Shown here: positions 27,003 through 35,256 of the stretch, in pieces | Layout of the letters: each line of letters begins with the position of its first letter | Numbering within the stretch: position 1 is the stretch's first letter | Origin: Polaribacter vadi | Lineage (GTDB): Bacteria; Bacteroidota; Bacteroidia; Flavobacteriales; Flavobacteriaceae | Length of the DNA stretch: 64,000 nt | Assembly: GCF_018861005.1 (NCBI RefSeq) | Contig: NZ_JAHKQL010000016.1 | Span: 1-64,000 of the forward strand | Direction of reading: 5' to 3' | Notes under the pieces: generated by a model | The model's input: only the letters and a program-made list of their open reading frames with translations | Database searches by the model: none | What the model was told of the DNA's origin: nothing | Made by a program: the position numbers and the translations under genes

Positions 27003-27517
27003 TTATACTTCTTTAAAAAAAGGTTGTCATTTTTTTTCTTTGCAGCAATTACAGCTTGTACGTCATCATTAGGTATAGCTACAGAAAGCACATAATGTTT
27101 AATTACCCAAGTATTTTCTTTTTTCTCTAAAACTCCAGAACCTCTACAAGTTCCCATCCAAGTATTTAACAACTCATCAAACCAAACAAAATTTCCTTGT
27201 TCGTTTACATAAACATTTCTTTCTAGAGTTTTAAAATCCCAAGCTTTGCCTTTATCAAAATAAGGTTTACTAAAATTGGCAAATTGCTTTTTGGTCCAGT
27301 TTTCTGAAGCATCTGTACCTATAAAAACAGAAATACTATCCATTTTTCCAAAATAATTATCATAATTAGCATCTGTTGCTGCCAAATGCCAATTGTTTAA
27401 AACTTGATTAATTTCTGTTTTAATAGTAGTTTTATCTGTTTCAGAAATTGCTTTTTGAGCTGTTTTACAAGAAACTATTAAAAACGTAAAAAAGGTTACT
27501 ATTATAAAATTTCTCAT
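26999..27517 (-). CDS. SnoaL-like (NTF2 family) lipoprotein
   Basis: 172 residues. Lipoprotein signal with Cys17 (FFTFLIVSCKTA). The body follows the NTF2/SnoaL pattern: EINQVLNNWHLAATDANYDNY helix, MDSISVFIGTDASENWTKKQF, and the strands VWFDELLNTW, CRGSGVLEKK and WVIKHYVLSVAIP. Such proteins are small cone-shaped folds that bind ligands or act as accessory proteins; the substrate is unknown. It overlaps the start of the upstream lipoprotein gene's end by four bases, so it is the second gene of a two-gene unit. Confidence 0.85.
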   Translation of the reverse strand: MRNFIIVTFFTFLIVSCKTAQKAISETDKTTIKTEINQVLNNWHLAATDANYDNYFGKMDSISVFIGTDASENWTKKQFANFSKPYFDKGKAWDFKTLERNVYVNEQGNFVWFDELLNTWMGTCRGSGVLEKKENTWVIKHYVLSVAIPNDDVQAVIAAKKKNDNLFLKKYN

Positions 27518-28167
27518 TGTCTTTTCTTTTTTAAATTTTTATTAAGTTTAGGAAGTGTTTTCTTTTTTACATCATTTTCTACAACCCTTTCTCTTACCCT
27601 TTTATCTACAGATTTTCTAGAAACACTATCCATTTTTGTAGAATCTAAACCTATAAAAATTACATCTACATCAATTGCTTCTTCAAAACGTTTTTTAGAT
27701 AAAATAGTATTTATTTTAGCATTAATTGCAGAAAAAGCATCAAGTGTTTTTTCTGTTTGTACGTTAACTTCTTCTGCTTTAATTGCAGGTATAGATGTCA
27801 TGTCTGCTAATCGTAACGTTTCGTTGTAAAAAATATTAACTCTTACATCAAAAGAAGGGTTTTCATCAAAAAGTATTGGTTTAATACTATCTTTTAAATT
27901 TTTAGCCAATCCTTTTAGCTCTGTTGCATTACTTAAAACTTCATAAGGAGATCCTTTTTTAAACCTTCCTAAAAAATCTTCTACTATTCTAAGCTCTTTC
28001 CAACCTTCAATATCTTGCTCAAAATTTGGTTTTACTTTTTGTATTGCAGAATATTCGTGAACGATACTTAAAAGTGGTCTTGGCCTATCTTCTCTGTTTT
28101 TAGGGTCCTGATTTTTATCACAAGAAAAAATAAAAAGAAGTAATATAAATGAATAAAAATATTTCAC
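27514..28167 (-). CDS. Hypothetical lipoprotein
   Basis: 217 residues, signal with Cys16 (LLLFIFSCDKNQ). The mature part is helical and highly charged. Its C-terminus is very basic (about 180-217: SRKSVDKRVRERVVENDVKK). Family not recognised. It is translationally coupled to the following SnoaL-like lipoprotein gene (overlap 27514-27517), so they probably share a periplasmic function. Confidence 0.8.
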   Translation of the reverse strand: MKYFYSFILLLFIFSCDKNQDPKNREDRPRPLLSIVHEYSAIQKVKPNFEQDIEGWKELRIVEDFLGRFKKGSPYEVLSNATELKGLAKNLKDSIKPILFDENPSFDVRVNIFYNETLRLADMTSIPAIKAEEVNVQTEKTLDAFSAINAKINTILSKKRFEEAIDVDVIFIGLDSTKMDSVSRKSVDKRVRERVVENDVKKKTLPKLNKNLKKKRQ

Positions 28168-28319
28168 AATGTAGAATTAAGATTGTAAAAATAAACATTT
28201 TTTAAAGTTGATGCTCTTATGGAATCCTTAAATTTTAGAAACCGTAATTACTAAAAATCAAGTTAAACCTAATGTGTAAGATTTTAAAATTATTTCGTCT
28301 ATTTAAAAAAACAATTTAT

Positions 28320-28364
28320 TGTAACAATGGTTACAGTTTAAAAAAATAACGAAGTGTATCTTTG
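28320..28364 (+). promoter_or_regulatory. Promoter with CRP/FNR-type palindrome
   Basis: TGTAAC (28320-28325), AATG, GTTACA (28330-28335): a 16-bp perfect dyad. A -7 element TATCTTTG follows at 28357-28364, so the dyad would be centred near -43 of the inferred start, typical for a CRP/FNR-family activator. Function inferred from form and position only. Confidence 0.45.
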
Positions 28365-28381
28365 TTTTAAAATTTAGAGAA

Positions 28382-28993
28382 ATGAAAAATATAATCGAAA
28401 ATAGTTTAAAGAACACTTATACATACCAAGAATATAGAAATTTAGTTAGTGATTTACTTTCTGAAGGTAAAGCTACTGGGCCAAACCAATCTGAAGCTTT
28501 AACAAATTATAGTTTGTTGAATGATAGAAGAATGAAACGTTTAGACAAAACAATTAAAATTGATGAACAAACTGCTAAAGAAATTAAATTATTAAATGAG
28601 CCACAAACTTGGTTAGTAATTACAGAAGGTTGGTGTGGTGATGCTGCACAAAATTTACCAGTTATTAACAAAATGGCTAATTTAAATGATAACATAAATT
28701 TAAAAATTGTTTTGCGTGATAACAATTTAGATTTAATGGATTTGTTTTTAACAAATGGTGGTAGGTCTATACCAAAATTAATTGCTTTAGATAAAGAAAA
28801 TAATGTGATTAATACTTGGGGACCAAGACCAACTGTTGCAACAAAAATGGTTGCAGATTATAAAGCAGAACATGGTGTAATAGATGCCCAATTTAAACAA
28901 GATTTACAAGTTTGGTACAACAAAGACAAAGGTAAAAGTACACAAGATGATTTTGTGAAAATGATTCAAAAAACGTCTTTAAAAGAAGTTTAA
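28382..28993 (+). CDS. Thioredoxin-like protein with a single active-site cysteine
   Basis: 203 residues, no signal peptide. Thioredoxin-fold region about 60-150 with TWLVITEGWCGDAAQNLPVI, where the usual CxxC is WCGDA with only one cysteine, then a cis-proline segment GGRSIPKLIALD. This is the family annotated as thioredoxin (Thioredoxin_9-like) in Flavobacteriia. With one cysteine it cannot form the classical intramolecular disulfide, so it may use a mixed disulfide or bind a partner. Monocistronic, with its own promoter and a strong terminator after it. Confidence 0.88.
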   Translation: MKNIIENSLKNTYTYQEYRNLVSDLLSEGKATGPNQSEALTNYSLLNDRRMKRLDKTIKIDEQTAKEIKLLNEPQTWLVITEGWCGDAAQNLPVINKMANLNDNINLKIVLRDNNLDLMDLFLTNGGRSIPKLIALDKENNVINTWGPRPTVATKMVADYKAEHGVIDAQFKQDLQVWYNKDKGKSTQDDFVKMIQKTSLKEV

Positions 28994-29011
28994 ACTAAAA
29001 AAAACAGTTTA

Positions 29012-29048
29012 AAAAACCGCAAATTTCATTTTAAGATTTGCGGTTTTT
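29012..29048 (+). terminator. Intrinsic terminator after the thioredoxin-like gene
   Basis: Perfect 13-bp stem, AAAAACCGCAAAT (29012-29024) with ATTTGCGGTTTTT (29036-29048), ending in a T run. It is about 20 bases after the stop codon. Confidence 0.9.
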
Positions 29049-29055
29049 CTTTGCG

Positions 29056-29063
29056 TATATTTG
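29056..29063 (+). promoter_or_regulatory. -7 promoter element
   Basis: TATATTTG, the Bacteroidota TAnnTTTG box, 18 bases upstream of the ATG at 29082 and directly after the preceding terminator, so it starts a new unit. Confidence 0.5.
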
Positions 29064-29081
29064 TAGTCTTAAAAACAACTT

Positions 29082-29564
29082 ATGTTTGTAGATTATAAAT
29101 CGATTTCTGATGATGCAAAAGTTTGGGTATACCCATCTAGCAGAAAGTTTTACAAAACAGAAATTGAAACTTTAGAAAATAAAGTAAAATCGTTTGTTGA
29201 TAATTGGAAAAAAGGTGATGAAAACTTTACTGCTTCTTATCAATTATTACACAATAGATTTATCGTTTTTATTGCTGATGATGAAAAATCGCCTTTAACA
29301 AATGCAGATATTGATGCTTCTGTTGCCTTTATTTTAGAACTACAACAAACTTATGATATAGAGCTTTTAGACAAAATGAATGTTTGTTTTAAACAAGGTG
29401 AGTTTGTACAATATAAAGAACTTAAAGACTTTAAAAAGTTACTTAAAAATAAAGCACTTACTGGTAAAACTATCATTTTTGATAATCTAATTGCCAACAA
29501 TCACGACTTTAAAAACAATTGGGAAATACCAATAGAAGAGAGTTGGTACAATCGTTTCTTATAG
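29082..29564 (+). CDS. Conserved hypothetical protein (not an ATPase)
   Basis: 160 residues, no signal peptide. Families like this are often labelled 'ABC transporter ATPase' in Flavobacteriia, probably because the gene sits before an ABC ATPase gene. No Walker A, Walker B or ABC signature is present, so that label is not supported. The sequence looks like a small alpha/beta protein (WVYPSSRKFYKTEIETLE; FIVFIADDEKSPL). Six bases separate it from the ABC ATPase gene downstream; they form an operon. Confidence 0.8.
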   Translation: MFVDYKSISDDAKVWVYPSSRKFYKTEIETLENKVKSFVDNWKKGDENFTASYQLLHNRFIVFIADDEKSPLTNADIDASVAFILELQQTYDIELLDKMNVCFKQGEFVQYKELKDFKKLLKNKALTGKTIIFDNLIANNHDFKNNWEIPIEESWYNRFL

Positions 29565-29570
29565 ATTTTT

Positions 29571-30509
29571 ATGCTTAAAGTTAATCACATTTCTTTTGGT
29601 TATTCTAAAAACAAAACTGTTTTAGAAAACTTCAACTTCACTCTAAAAAAAGGGGAGCATTTGTGTGTTATGGGCGAGAGTGGTTGTGGAAAATCGACCT
29701 TATTAAAAACAATTTATGGTTTATTAGATTTACAAAAAGGTGATATTTTTTGGGACGATAAGCAAATTTTAGGTCCTTCTTTTCATCTGGTTCCTGGTTT
29801 TGAGAAATTTAAGTATGTGGCTCAAGATTTTGATTTAATGCCTTACATTTCTGTTTCTGAAAATATTAAAAAATTCTTATCTCGTTTTTATCCAGAAGAA
29901 AGTGAAAAACGAACACAAGAGTTGTTAGATGTAATAGAAATGAAAGCTTTTGCAAATACTAAAGTTAAAAATTTAAGTGGTGGGCAAAAACAAAGAGTAG
30001 CCATTGCTAGAGCCTTAGCTAAAGAACCAGAATTATTATTGTTAGATGAGCCTTTTGGACAAATAGACAACTTTAAAAAAAACACTTTAAGAAGAAATTT
30101 ATTTGGTTATTTAAAAGAAAAAAATATTGCTTGTATTGTTGCTACGCATGATAAAAATGATGCACTTTCTTTTGCAGATCAATTAATAGTTATCAGAAAT
30201 CATAAAATTATAGCTAACAATAATCCTAAAGAAATTTACAACAACCCTAAAGAAAAATATGTGGCTGCTTTATTTGATGATGTTAATGAAATTACAATTA
30301 ACAACAAAGTTTGTTTGTTATACCCTCATCAAATAAAAATTACAAATAACGCTAACTTAAAAGCAACTGTTTTAAATTCTTATTTTAAAGGTAATTATTG
30401 GTTAATTGAAATAAATTTGAATAATCAGACTGTATTTTTGAGTCATAATTCTTTTTTAAAGAAAAGTGAAATTGTAAATGTTTCAATAAAAAAATCACCA
30501 AAATTCTAA
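29571..30509 (+). CDS. ABC transporter ATP-binding protein
   Basis: 312 residues. Walker A GESGCGKST (about 36-44), Q-loop region YVAQDFDLMPY, signature LSGGQKQR, Walker B LLLLDEPFGQ and the switch histidine ATHDKND are all present. The C-terminal part (about 230-312, KVCLLYPHQIKITNN) resembles a TOBE-type regulatory domain, as in importer ATPases. No permease gene is next to it, so the membrane partner and substrate are unknown. Confidence 0.92.
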   Translation: MLKVNHISFGYSKNKTVLENFNFTLKKGEHLCVMGESGCGKSTLLKTIYGLLDLQKGDIFWDDKQILGPSFHLVPGFEKFKYVAQDFDLMPYISVSENIKKFLSRFYPEESEKRTQELLDVIEMKAFANTKVKNLSGGQKQRVAIARALAKEPELLLLDEPFGQIDNFKKNTLRRNLFGYLKEKNIACIVATHDKNDALSFADQLIVIRNHKIIANNNPKEIYNNPKEKYVAALFDDVNEITINNKVCLLYPHQIKITNNANLKATVLNSYFKGNYWLIEINLNNQTVFLSHNSFLKKSEIVNVSIKKSPKF

Positions 30510-30527
30510 TGAATAATGGTGATTGGA

Positions 30528-30590
30528 ATTATATGCTTTCTGGAAAATACCCCCTAATGCATTTTCTGAAAGAAAGTTGGGGGATATAAT
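30528..30590. repeat. Intergenic imperfect hairpin
   Basis: The arms ATTATAT (30528-30534) and ATATAAT (30584-30590), and inside them CCCCC (30550-30554) and GGGGG (30579-30583), can pair with an inner loop. It sits after the ABC ATPase gene. It could be a terminator-like or repeat element; no other copy was noticed here. Confidence 0.4.
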
Positions 30591-30685
30591 TTTCTTTATT
30601 AAAAAGTAAGTACTCTACAAAAATAATAGGATTTCATATTAAAACAGGGTAATTATTAGCATTTAAACTGTAAAAATGAGAAAAT

Positions 30686-31561
30686 TTATTCTCTATATCT
30701 TTTTCTAAAAGCTTCTGGCGTAAACTGAGTATGTTTTCTAAAATACTTATATAAATTGGTTGGATCTTTAAAACCCAACTTAAAAGCAACCTCTTTAACA
30801 GATAAATTAGAGTGTAAAAGAAAGCTTTTTGCTTTTATAATTACTAAATCATCTATAAAAGCTTTTACAGGTTTATCTGCAATATATTGTACTATTGTAT
30901 TTAATTTTTTTGTAGAAAAACCTAATTTATTAGCATAGTAATTTACCTTTTTACTCTTATTATAGTCACTCTCTAACAAGTTTTGAAATTTAATAAACTC
31001 TTTTAAATAATTACTTAATTGAACTTTATTATAACCCATAGACTTTATTCTATGAATTATAGTTATTAAAATATGTAATAAACTTCTTATTATTTTAAGC
31101 GAATATTCGTCTGATTTTTCTGTAAACTCTTTCTCTATTTGTACAAAAAAACAAAGTACCTCATTAAACTGTTCTTCTTTTAATTGTGTTTTAGGCGATG
31201 AAAGCACTTCATTAAACATTTGAATTGTTTTAGAAATTTCTCTTTGGTTTAAATAACTATTTAAAAAATCTTCTTTAAAAAGTAAGAAATAGCCTCTAAC
31301 ATTTTTGTTATTATAAAAATGATGCGTTTTATCTTTTCTAATGGCTAAAATTGTACCCTTTGTAAAATAATAATCTTTATAACCTATAGAATGTCTACCT
31401 ATGTTTTCAGTAATAAAAAGTAAAGAAAAAGTACTTACTTTATGGTTTTTTGTAATGGTTTCTATAATTTCTGATTCTAATAAATCTTCAATTTTTAGAA
31501 TATTAAAATTAGATATTGAAAAGTTTAAATTGTAATTATTTTGTAATGTAGATGTAGACAT
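30686..31561 (-). CDS. AraC-family transcriptional regulator
   Basis: 291 residues. The C-terminal 100 residues form the double HTH: NYYANKLGFSTKKLNTIVQ, then LSVKEVAFKLGFKDPTNLYKY and FRKHTQFTPEAFRKRY. The N-terminal part looks like a cupin-type sensor domain (SLLFITENIGRHSIGYKDY). The target genes are unknown; it is monocistronic and flanked by unrelated genes. Confidence 0.93.
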   Translation of the reverse strand: MSTSTLQNNYNLNFSISNFNILKIEDLLESEIIETITKNHKVSTFSLLFITENIGRHSIGYKDYYFTKGTILAIRKDKTHHFYNNKNVRGYFLLFKEDFLNSYLNQREISKTIQMFNEVLSSPKTQLKEEQFNEVLCFFVQIEKEFTEKSDEYSLKIIRSLLHILITIIHRIKSMGYNKVQLSNYLKEFIKFQNLLESDYNKSKKVNYYANKLGFSTKKLNTIVQYIADKPVKAFIDDLVIIKAKSFLLHSNLSVKEVAFKLGFKDPTNLYKYFRKHTQFTPEAFRKRYRE

Positions 31562-31599
31562 TTTTGGGGGAATATTTTAATAGCACCTAAAATTACTAA

Positions 31600-32052
31600 T
31601 TATTTTATCAAAATAACTTTATTATTAATTTTATTAAAAGAATACTCCTCGTTTACTTTTTTGCCCAACAAAATTTTACCTATTGGTGATGATACAGAAA
31701 CTGCATAATAATCCTTACCAAAAGCAGTTAATTTACCTGCTGAAATACTTAAAAAATAATTGGCTTTTTCTGTAATAACTATACTACCTAAATGTGCAAT
31801 ATCTGATGTTTTTGATGCATCTATTTTAGCTAAAATTTGATTCATTACAGAAATGCCAGCCAATTGCTGACTCGCTTTTTCCATTTCTAGCTGCAACATT
31901 GCTCTACCTGTTTCGTGCTTATCACCAGCAGAACTTTTAGTTTCTGATTGCAATGCTTTTTGATTAGAAGATATAATTTCTTCTACGGTTTGCGAACGTT
32001 TATTTACAAACACAGCACATTGCTTAAAAAGTTCTTGTTTTAAATCTATCAA
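31600..32052 (-). CDS. GreA/GreB C-terminal-like protein
   Basis: 150 residues. The first half is an alpha-helical coil (ETGRAMLQLEMEKASQQL), the second half fits the GreA/GreB FKBP-like domain (LGSIVITEKANYFLSIS, then VSSPIGKILLGKKVNEEYSF, the typical SPLGKALLGKK segment). Related proteins are often called 3-oxoacyl-ACP synthase in Flavobacteriia databases, but no ketosynthase motif is present. It might bind RNA polymerase; the acidic tip of true GreA coiled coils is not evident. Confidence 0.8.
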   Translation of the reverse strand: MIDLKQELFKQCAVFVNKRSQTVEEIISSNQKALQSETKSSAGDKHETGRAMLQLEMEKASQQLAGISVMNQILAKIDASKTSDIAHLGSIVITEKANYFLSISAGKLTAFGKDYYAVSVSSPIGKILLGKKVNEEYSFNKINNKVILIK

Positions 32053-32063
32053 ATAAAGGGTTT

Positions 32064-34466
32064 TTAATTAACAATAAATTTACTAAAACTATTGTTAGTT
32101 TTAATAATGTAAAATCCTTTTGATAAAAAATTTACATCAATAATTGCTTTATTATTATTAAATCTTTTACTGATTATTTTTTTTCCTTTTAAATCAAATA
32201 TCTCTACCAAACCGATTTTATTAATAGCCTCTAAATTTAATATTTGACTTGTTGGGTTAGGATAAAAAGTAATTTTATTATCATTAAATAAATTATCGTT
32301 TACAGAAAGTGAAGCACAGGTATCATCACCAAAAATTTGAACCTCTTCATAACTATTCCATCCACTACCTTCAGAGTTTCCATACCCAAAAATTCTAATA
32401 AACTGAACTTCTTGAAAAGGAGAAAAAGGAAAGCTCTCAAAACCAACTGTGTTTCCAGAACTTGAAATAACGTTAGTAACATCTGTGAAATTTGTACCAT
32501 CAGTAGATGTTGCTATTTTAAATTCTGATGTTCTTGAATCTCCTTTATGGAAATAGATTTTTACCTCAGTTACCAATTTTTTACATTGTAAATCGTACGT
32601 TAAATATGCAGAACCATCTGTAGAATTTGCAGACCATCTTGTAGAATCATTACCATCTAAAGTGTTTTCTGGTAAGTTTACACCTCCATCTTGTGTACCA
32701 ACTCCTGTAACTGTAATACCTGTCAGCTCTACTGCATCATTAAAACCAAAAGAACCATCAGATTGCGTAACGTTTATTGTTTGGCTTAATTCCCCTCCAT
32801 CTTCAGAAATAGTTATTGTTGCTGTTCTATTTGCTCCAGAATTATTGGTTGTTGCTGTTGCAGAAATGGTTGCACCATTCATTCCGTTATTTACATTTAA
32901 AGTTAACCAATCAGCATTATCTGTAATTAACCAATTAATATTTGAACTCACATCAAAATTGATTGTACCTCCAGAAATAATATAACTAATATCCTGTAAA
33001 GAAGAATTTAAAAAAGGAGATTGAGAAGACAAAAATCCGATTTTTACACCTACATCTGCAGTTGTAAATGGTAAGTTATCTCCATTTGCACCATATTCTT
33101 CTGCACCTGCATCAACATTTGTATCTCTTACACCACCTAAAATATCTTCTGTTACAAATGAATAAGTACCAATTGCAGCATCAACAGCCAAACTTACACT
33201 AGTTAATCTATGAAAACTCCCATCATCTAGAATATCTGTATTTGTTAAGTTGGTAATATTACCTTCTGATAAAAAAGTACCTGTTGGATTTGTATTTATT
33301 TGATAAGCATTTATACTTGTATTGTACATTATGTTATTCGCAACAGTTAAGTTTACAGGCTCTTCTGTACCTCCTAATGATGTTCCAATTCTTATAGCAT
33401 AATCACAATTTACCATTGTATTATTAACGATTATAGCGTTTTTTACCTGAGAATACTCATTTAATTCTGGGTCTGTAACTCCATTCATTACATTAATTCC
33501 ACCTGTAACATTTGATGAAGAACCTGTTGGTTTAAAAGAATTGATACCTTCTATATAATTGTTATACACTTTATGATCTTCACCAATAATTCTTACACCT
33601 CCAGTAAAGGTGTTATTATTTGCAAAAAAATAGTTGTTAAAAACCTCACAACCATTTCCATGCCTTAAGGTTAATGTTCCTTGATAATCTCTAAAAGTAT
33701 TATTGTGATATTTATTTTTTCCACTTTTGTTAGATATGATTTCGACTTCTCCTGACCAATTGTAAAAAAAATTGTCATATACTTCTGAATAAGAATCTGA
33801 TAAGGAAGTTGTACTTGTACCTATTCTTATGGCATCTTGATCATTTAAACCATTAATATCGTTATCTACAGGAACTCTATCTGCAAAATAATTATGATGA
33901 ATTTTTAAATAATCTTCATTTGCTAAAGATCGATTATCATTTATAATACTACCTACACCATATTTGCCAATAAAAGAATTGTGCGAAATTTCGTTGTACT
34001 TGCCATCAACTATATAAATCCATTTAAATTTTAATGTTTTTTGAGCATCTGTACCATTATAAGCATCAATCTTATTGTTAGTCACTATACAATTATCACA
34101 TTGGTTTAACTCAAAAATGGGTTCAATTGTAGAATCGTCAGCAATTAAATTGGAAGGGTTTTGAAACACCAAACCAGAAACAGTTATATAATTTCCTCTC
34201 ATATAAACTCTGGAATTTCCTGTCATAAAAACAGCTCCTGGATTTTGAGCTTTAATTATAATTGGTTGCGCAGCTGTACCATTTTTATTAATCTCTATAA
34301 AAACATTATTCCATGTACCATTTGCTAATAAAATTTCTGACCCAGCTGTAGCATTAGAAATTGCTGTTTGAAGTTCTGTACTATTAGATACAGTTTGAGC
34401 TTTTGAAGTAATTACAAAAACTAAAATTAATAAAAAGGCACAGGTTTTATGTTTTATAGATCTCAT
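32064..34466 (-). CDS. Polysaccharide lyase family 6 (alginate lyase-like), T9SS-secreted
   Basis: 800 residues. Signal peptide ending near SKAQ (24). A right-handed beta-helix about 25-460 matches chondroitinase B/PL6, with K247 (SNKSGK) and R268 (LRHG), 21 residues apart as in PL6 catalytic pairs. A BACON-like domain follows (about 490-570), then an F5/8 type C (CBM32-like) domain (about 572-715, ending VQIFG), and a type IX secretion C-terminal domain (about 720-800, ITFYPNPTSQILNLE). The enzyme probably cleaves alginate or a related uronate outside the cell. No SusC/SusD pair is nearby, so it is not in a complete polysaccharide utilisation locus. Confidence 0.93.
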   Translation of the reverse strand: MRSIKHKTCAFLLILVFVITSKAQTVSNSTELQTAISNATAGSEILLANGTWNNVFIEINKNGTAAQPIIIKAQNPGAVFMTGNSRVYMRGNYITVSGLVFQNPSNLIADDSTIEPIFELNQCDNCIVTNNKIDAYNGTDAQKTLKFKWIYIVDGKYNEISHNSFIGKYGVGSIINDNRSLANEDYLKIHHNYFADRVPVDNDINGLNDQDAIRIGTSTTSLSDSYSEVYDNFFYNWSGEVEIISNKSGKNKYHNNTFRDYQGTLTLRHGNGCEVFNNYFFANNNTFTGGVRIIGEDHKVYNNYIEGINSFKPTGSSSNVTGGINVMNGVTDPELNEYSQVKNAIIVNNTMVNCDYAIRIGTSLGGTEEPVNLTVANNIMYNTSINAYQINTNPTGTFLSEGNITNLTNTDILDDGSFHRLTSVSLAVDAAIGTYSFVTEDILGGVRDTNVDAGAEEYGANGDNLPFTTADVGVKIGFLSSQSPFLNSSLQDISYIISGGTINFDVSSNINWLITDNADWLTLNVNNGMNGATISATATTNNSGANRTATITISEDGGELSQTINVTQSDGSFGFNDAVELTGITVTGVGTQDGGVNLPENTLDGNDSTRWSANSTDGSAYLTYDLQCKKLVTEVKIYFHKGDSRTSEFKIATSTDGTNFTDVTNVISSSGNTVGFESFPFSPFQEVQFIRIFGYGNSEGSGWNSYEEVQIFGDDTCASLSVNDNLFNDNKITFYPNPTSQILNLEAINKIGLVEIFDLKGKKIISKRFNNNKAIIDVNFLSKGFYIIKTNNSFSKFIVN

Positions 34467-34480
34467 ATTTACATTTATTT

Positions 34481-34498
34481 AAATTGGTTAACCAATTT
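34481..34498. promoter_or_regulatory. Perfect 18-bp palindrome upstream of the PL6 lyase
   Basis: AAATTGGTTAACCAATTT is fully self-complementary and lies 15-32 bases upstream of the lyase ATG. A TATATTTA -7-like box lies just upstream of it on the minus strand. The form and position suggest an operator for a repressor; alginate genes in Zobellia are under a GntR-type repressor, but I cannot verify that this is its motif. Confidence 0.55.
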
Positions 34499-34700
34499 CT
34501 GTAAATATAGTCACAAAATAAATATTCTTCAATACCTTAGGTAAAAAAGTAATGATTGTTTCTTTTAAAGCAATGGTATTCAAGAAATAAATTTGCCAAA
34601 GTTGTTTGCAGAATCTATATTTTGCTATTAAAAACTGAATCTGTAAAAATTAATTTAAAAAAATATAATTGTAAACAAAACAACATTTTACTTAACATTA

Positions 34701-35237
34701 CTACTTAGTTCCACTAAAAGCAACTACAATATTTGCAGATTTAGACATTCCTAAACTACCTTCACCAACCTTAAAATCATCTCTATTAATTTTAAAGTTA
34801 GATACTATAGAAATGTTTTTATCATCTTCAGAAACTTGTAACGGAATTTGTAATTCTTTAGTAATTCCTTTAATAGTAACATCAGCTAAAAGAATAATTT
34901 CTCCATTTTTTCTTTTTTCAATTTTAGAAGATTTTACTTCAATAAATTTGTGCTTTTGTTCGTAGAAAAAGTTTTTGCTTAAAATCTTTTTATCTCTACC
35001 TTTTTTACCTGTAGAAATAGATTTTAAACAAATTTTTACATTCACATAACTTTTTTCTAGATCACTAGAATTAAAGTTTGTTTGTATGTTTACATCATTA
35101 AAAATACCTTTTACTTTTACTTGAAATTTTTTAGTTGAAAAGATAACTTTGGTTGCTTCATCGTTTTGATTCCATTCTTGAGAATTTATGGAAAATGAAA
35201 GCACAAATAGGGCAATAAATAAAGTACGTTTTAACAT
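34701..35237 (-). CDS. YceI-like exported protein
   Basis: 178 residues from the ATG at 35237 (signal peptide MLKRTLFIALFVLSFSINSQ); a longer frame from 35288 overlaps the upstream gene and lacks a plausible start. The pattern resembles the YceI lipocalin-like fold: KFQVKVKGIFNDVNIQTNF, strands ending in VADVTIKGITKELQIPLQV, then FKINRDDFKVGEG. YceI-type proteins bind isoprenoid or other lipids in the periplasm. Ends 19 bases after the upstream oxidoreductase gene in the same direction. Confidence 0.85.
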   Translation of the reverse strand: MLKRTLFIALFVLSFSINSQEWNQNDEATKVIFSTKKFQVKVKGIFNDVNIQTNFNSSDLEKSYVNVKICLKSISTGKKGRDKKILSKNFFYEQKHKFIEVKSSKIEKRKNGEIILLADVTIKGITKELQIPLQVSEDDKNISIVSNFKINRDDFKVGEGSLGMSKSANIVVAFSGTK

Positions 35238-35256
35238 TTGGGGGAAAATTAAAGCT

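Noticed and set aside
29082..29564. 'ABC transporter ATPase' label for this gene
   Set aside because: No Walker or signature motif is present; the label reflects the neighbour.
31600..32052. 3-oxoacyl-ACP synthase
   Set aside because: No ketosynthase active-site sequence; the C-terminus fits GreA/GreB-type folds.
32064..34466. Complete alginate utilisation locus
   Set aside because: No SusC/SusD pair, transporter or further lyase next to the PL6 gene.
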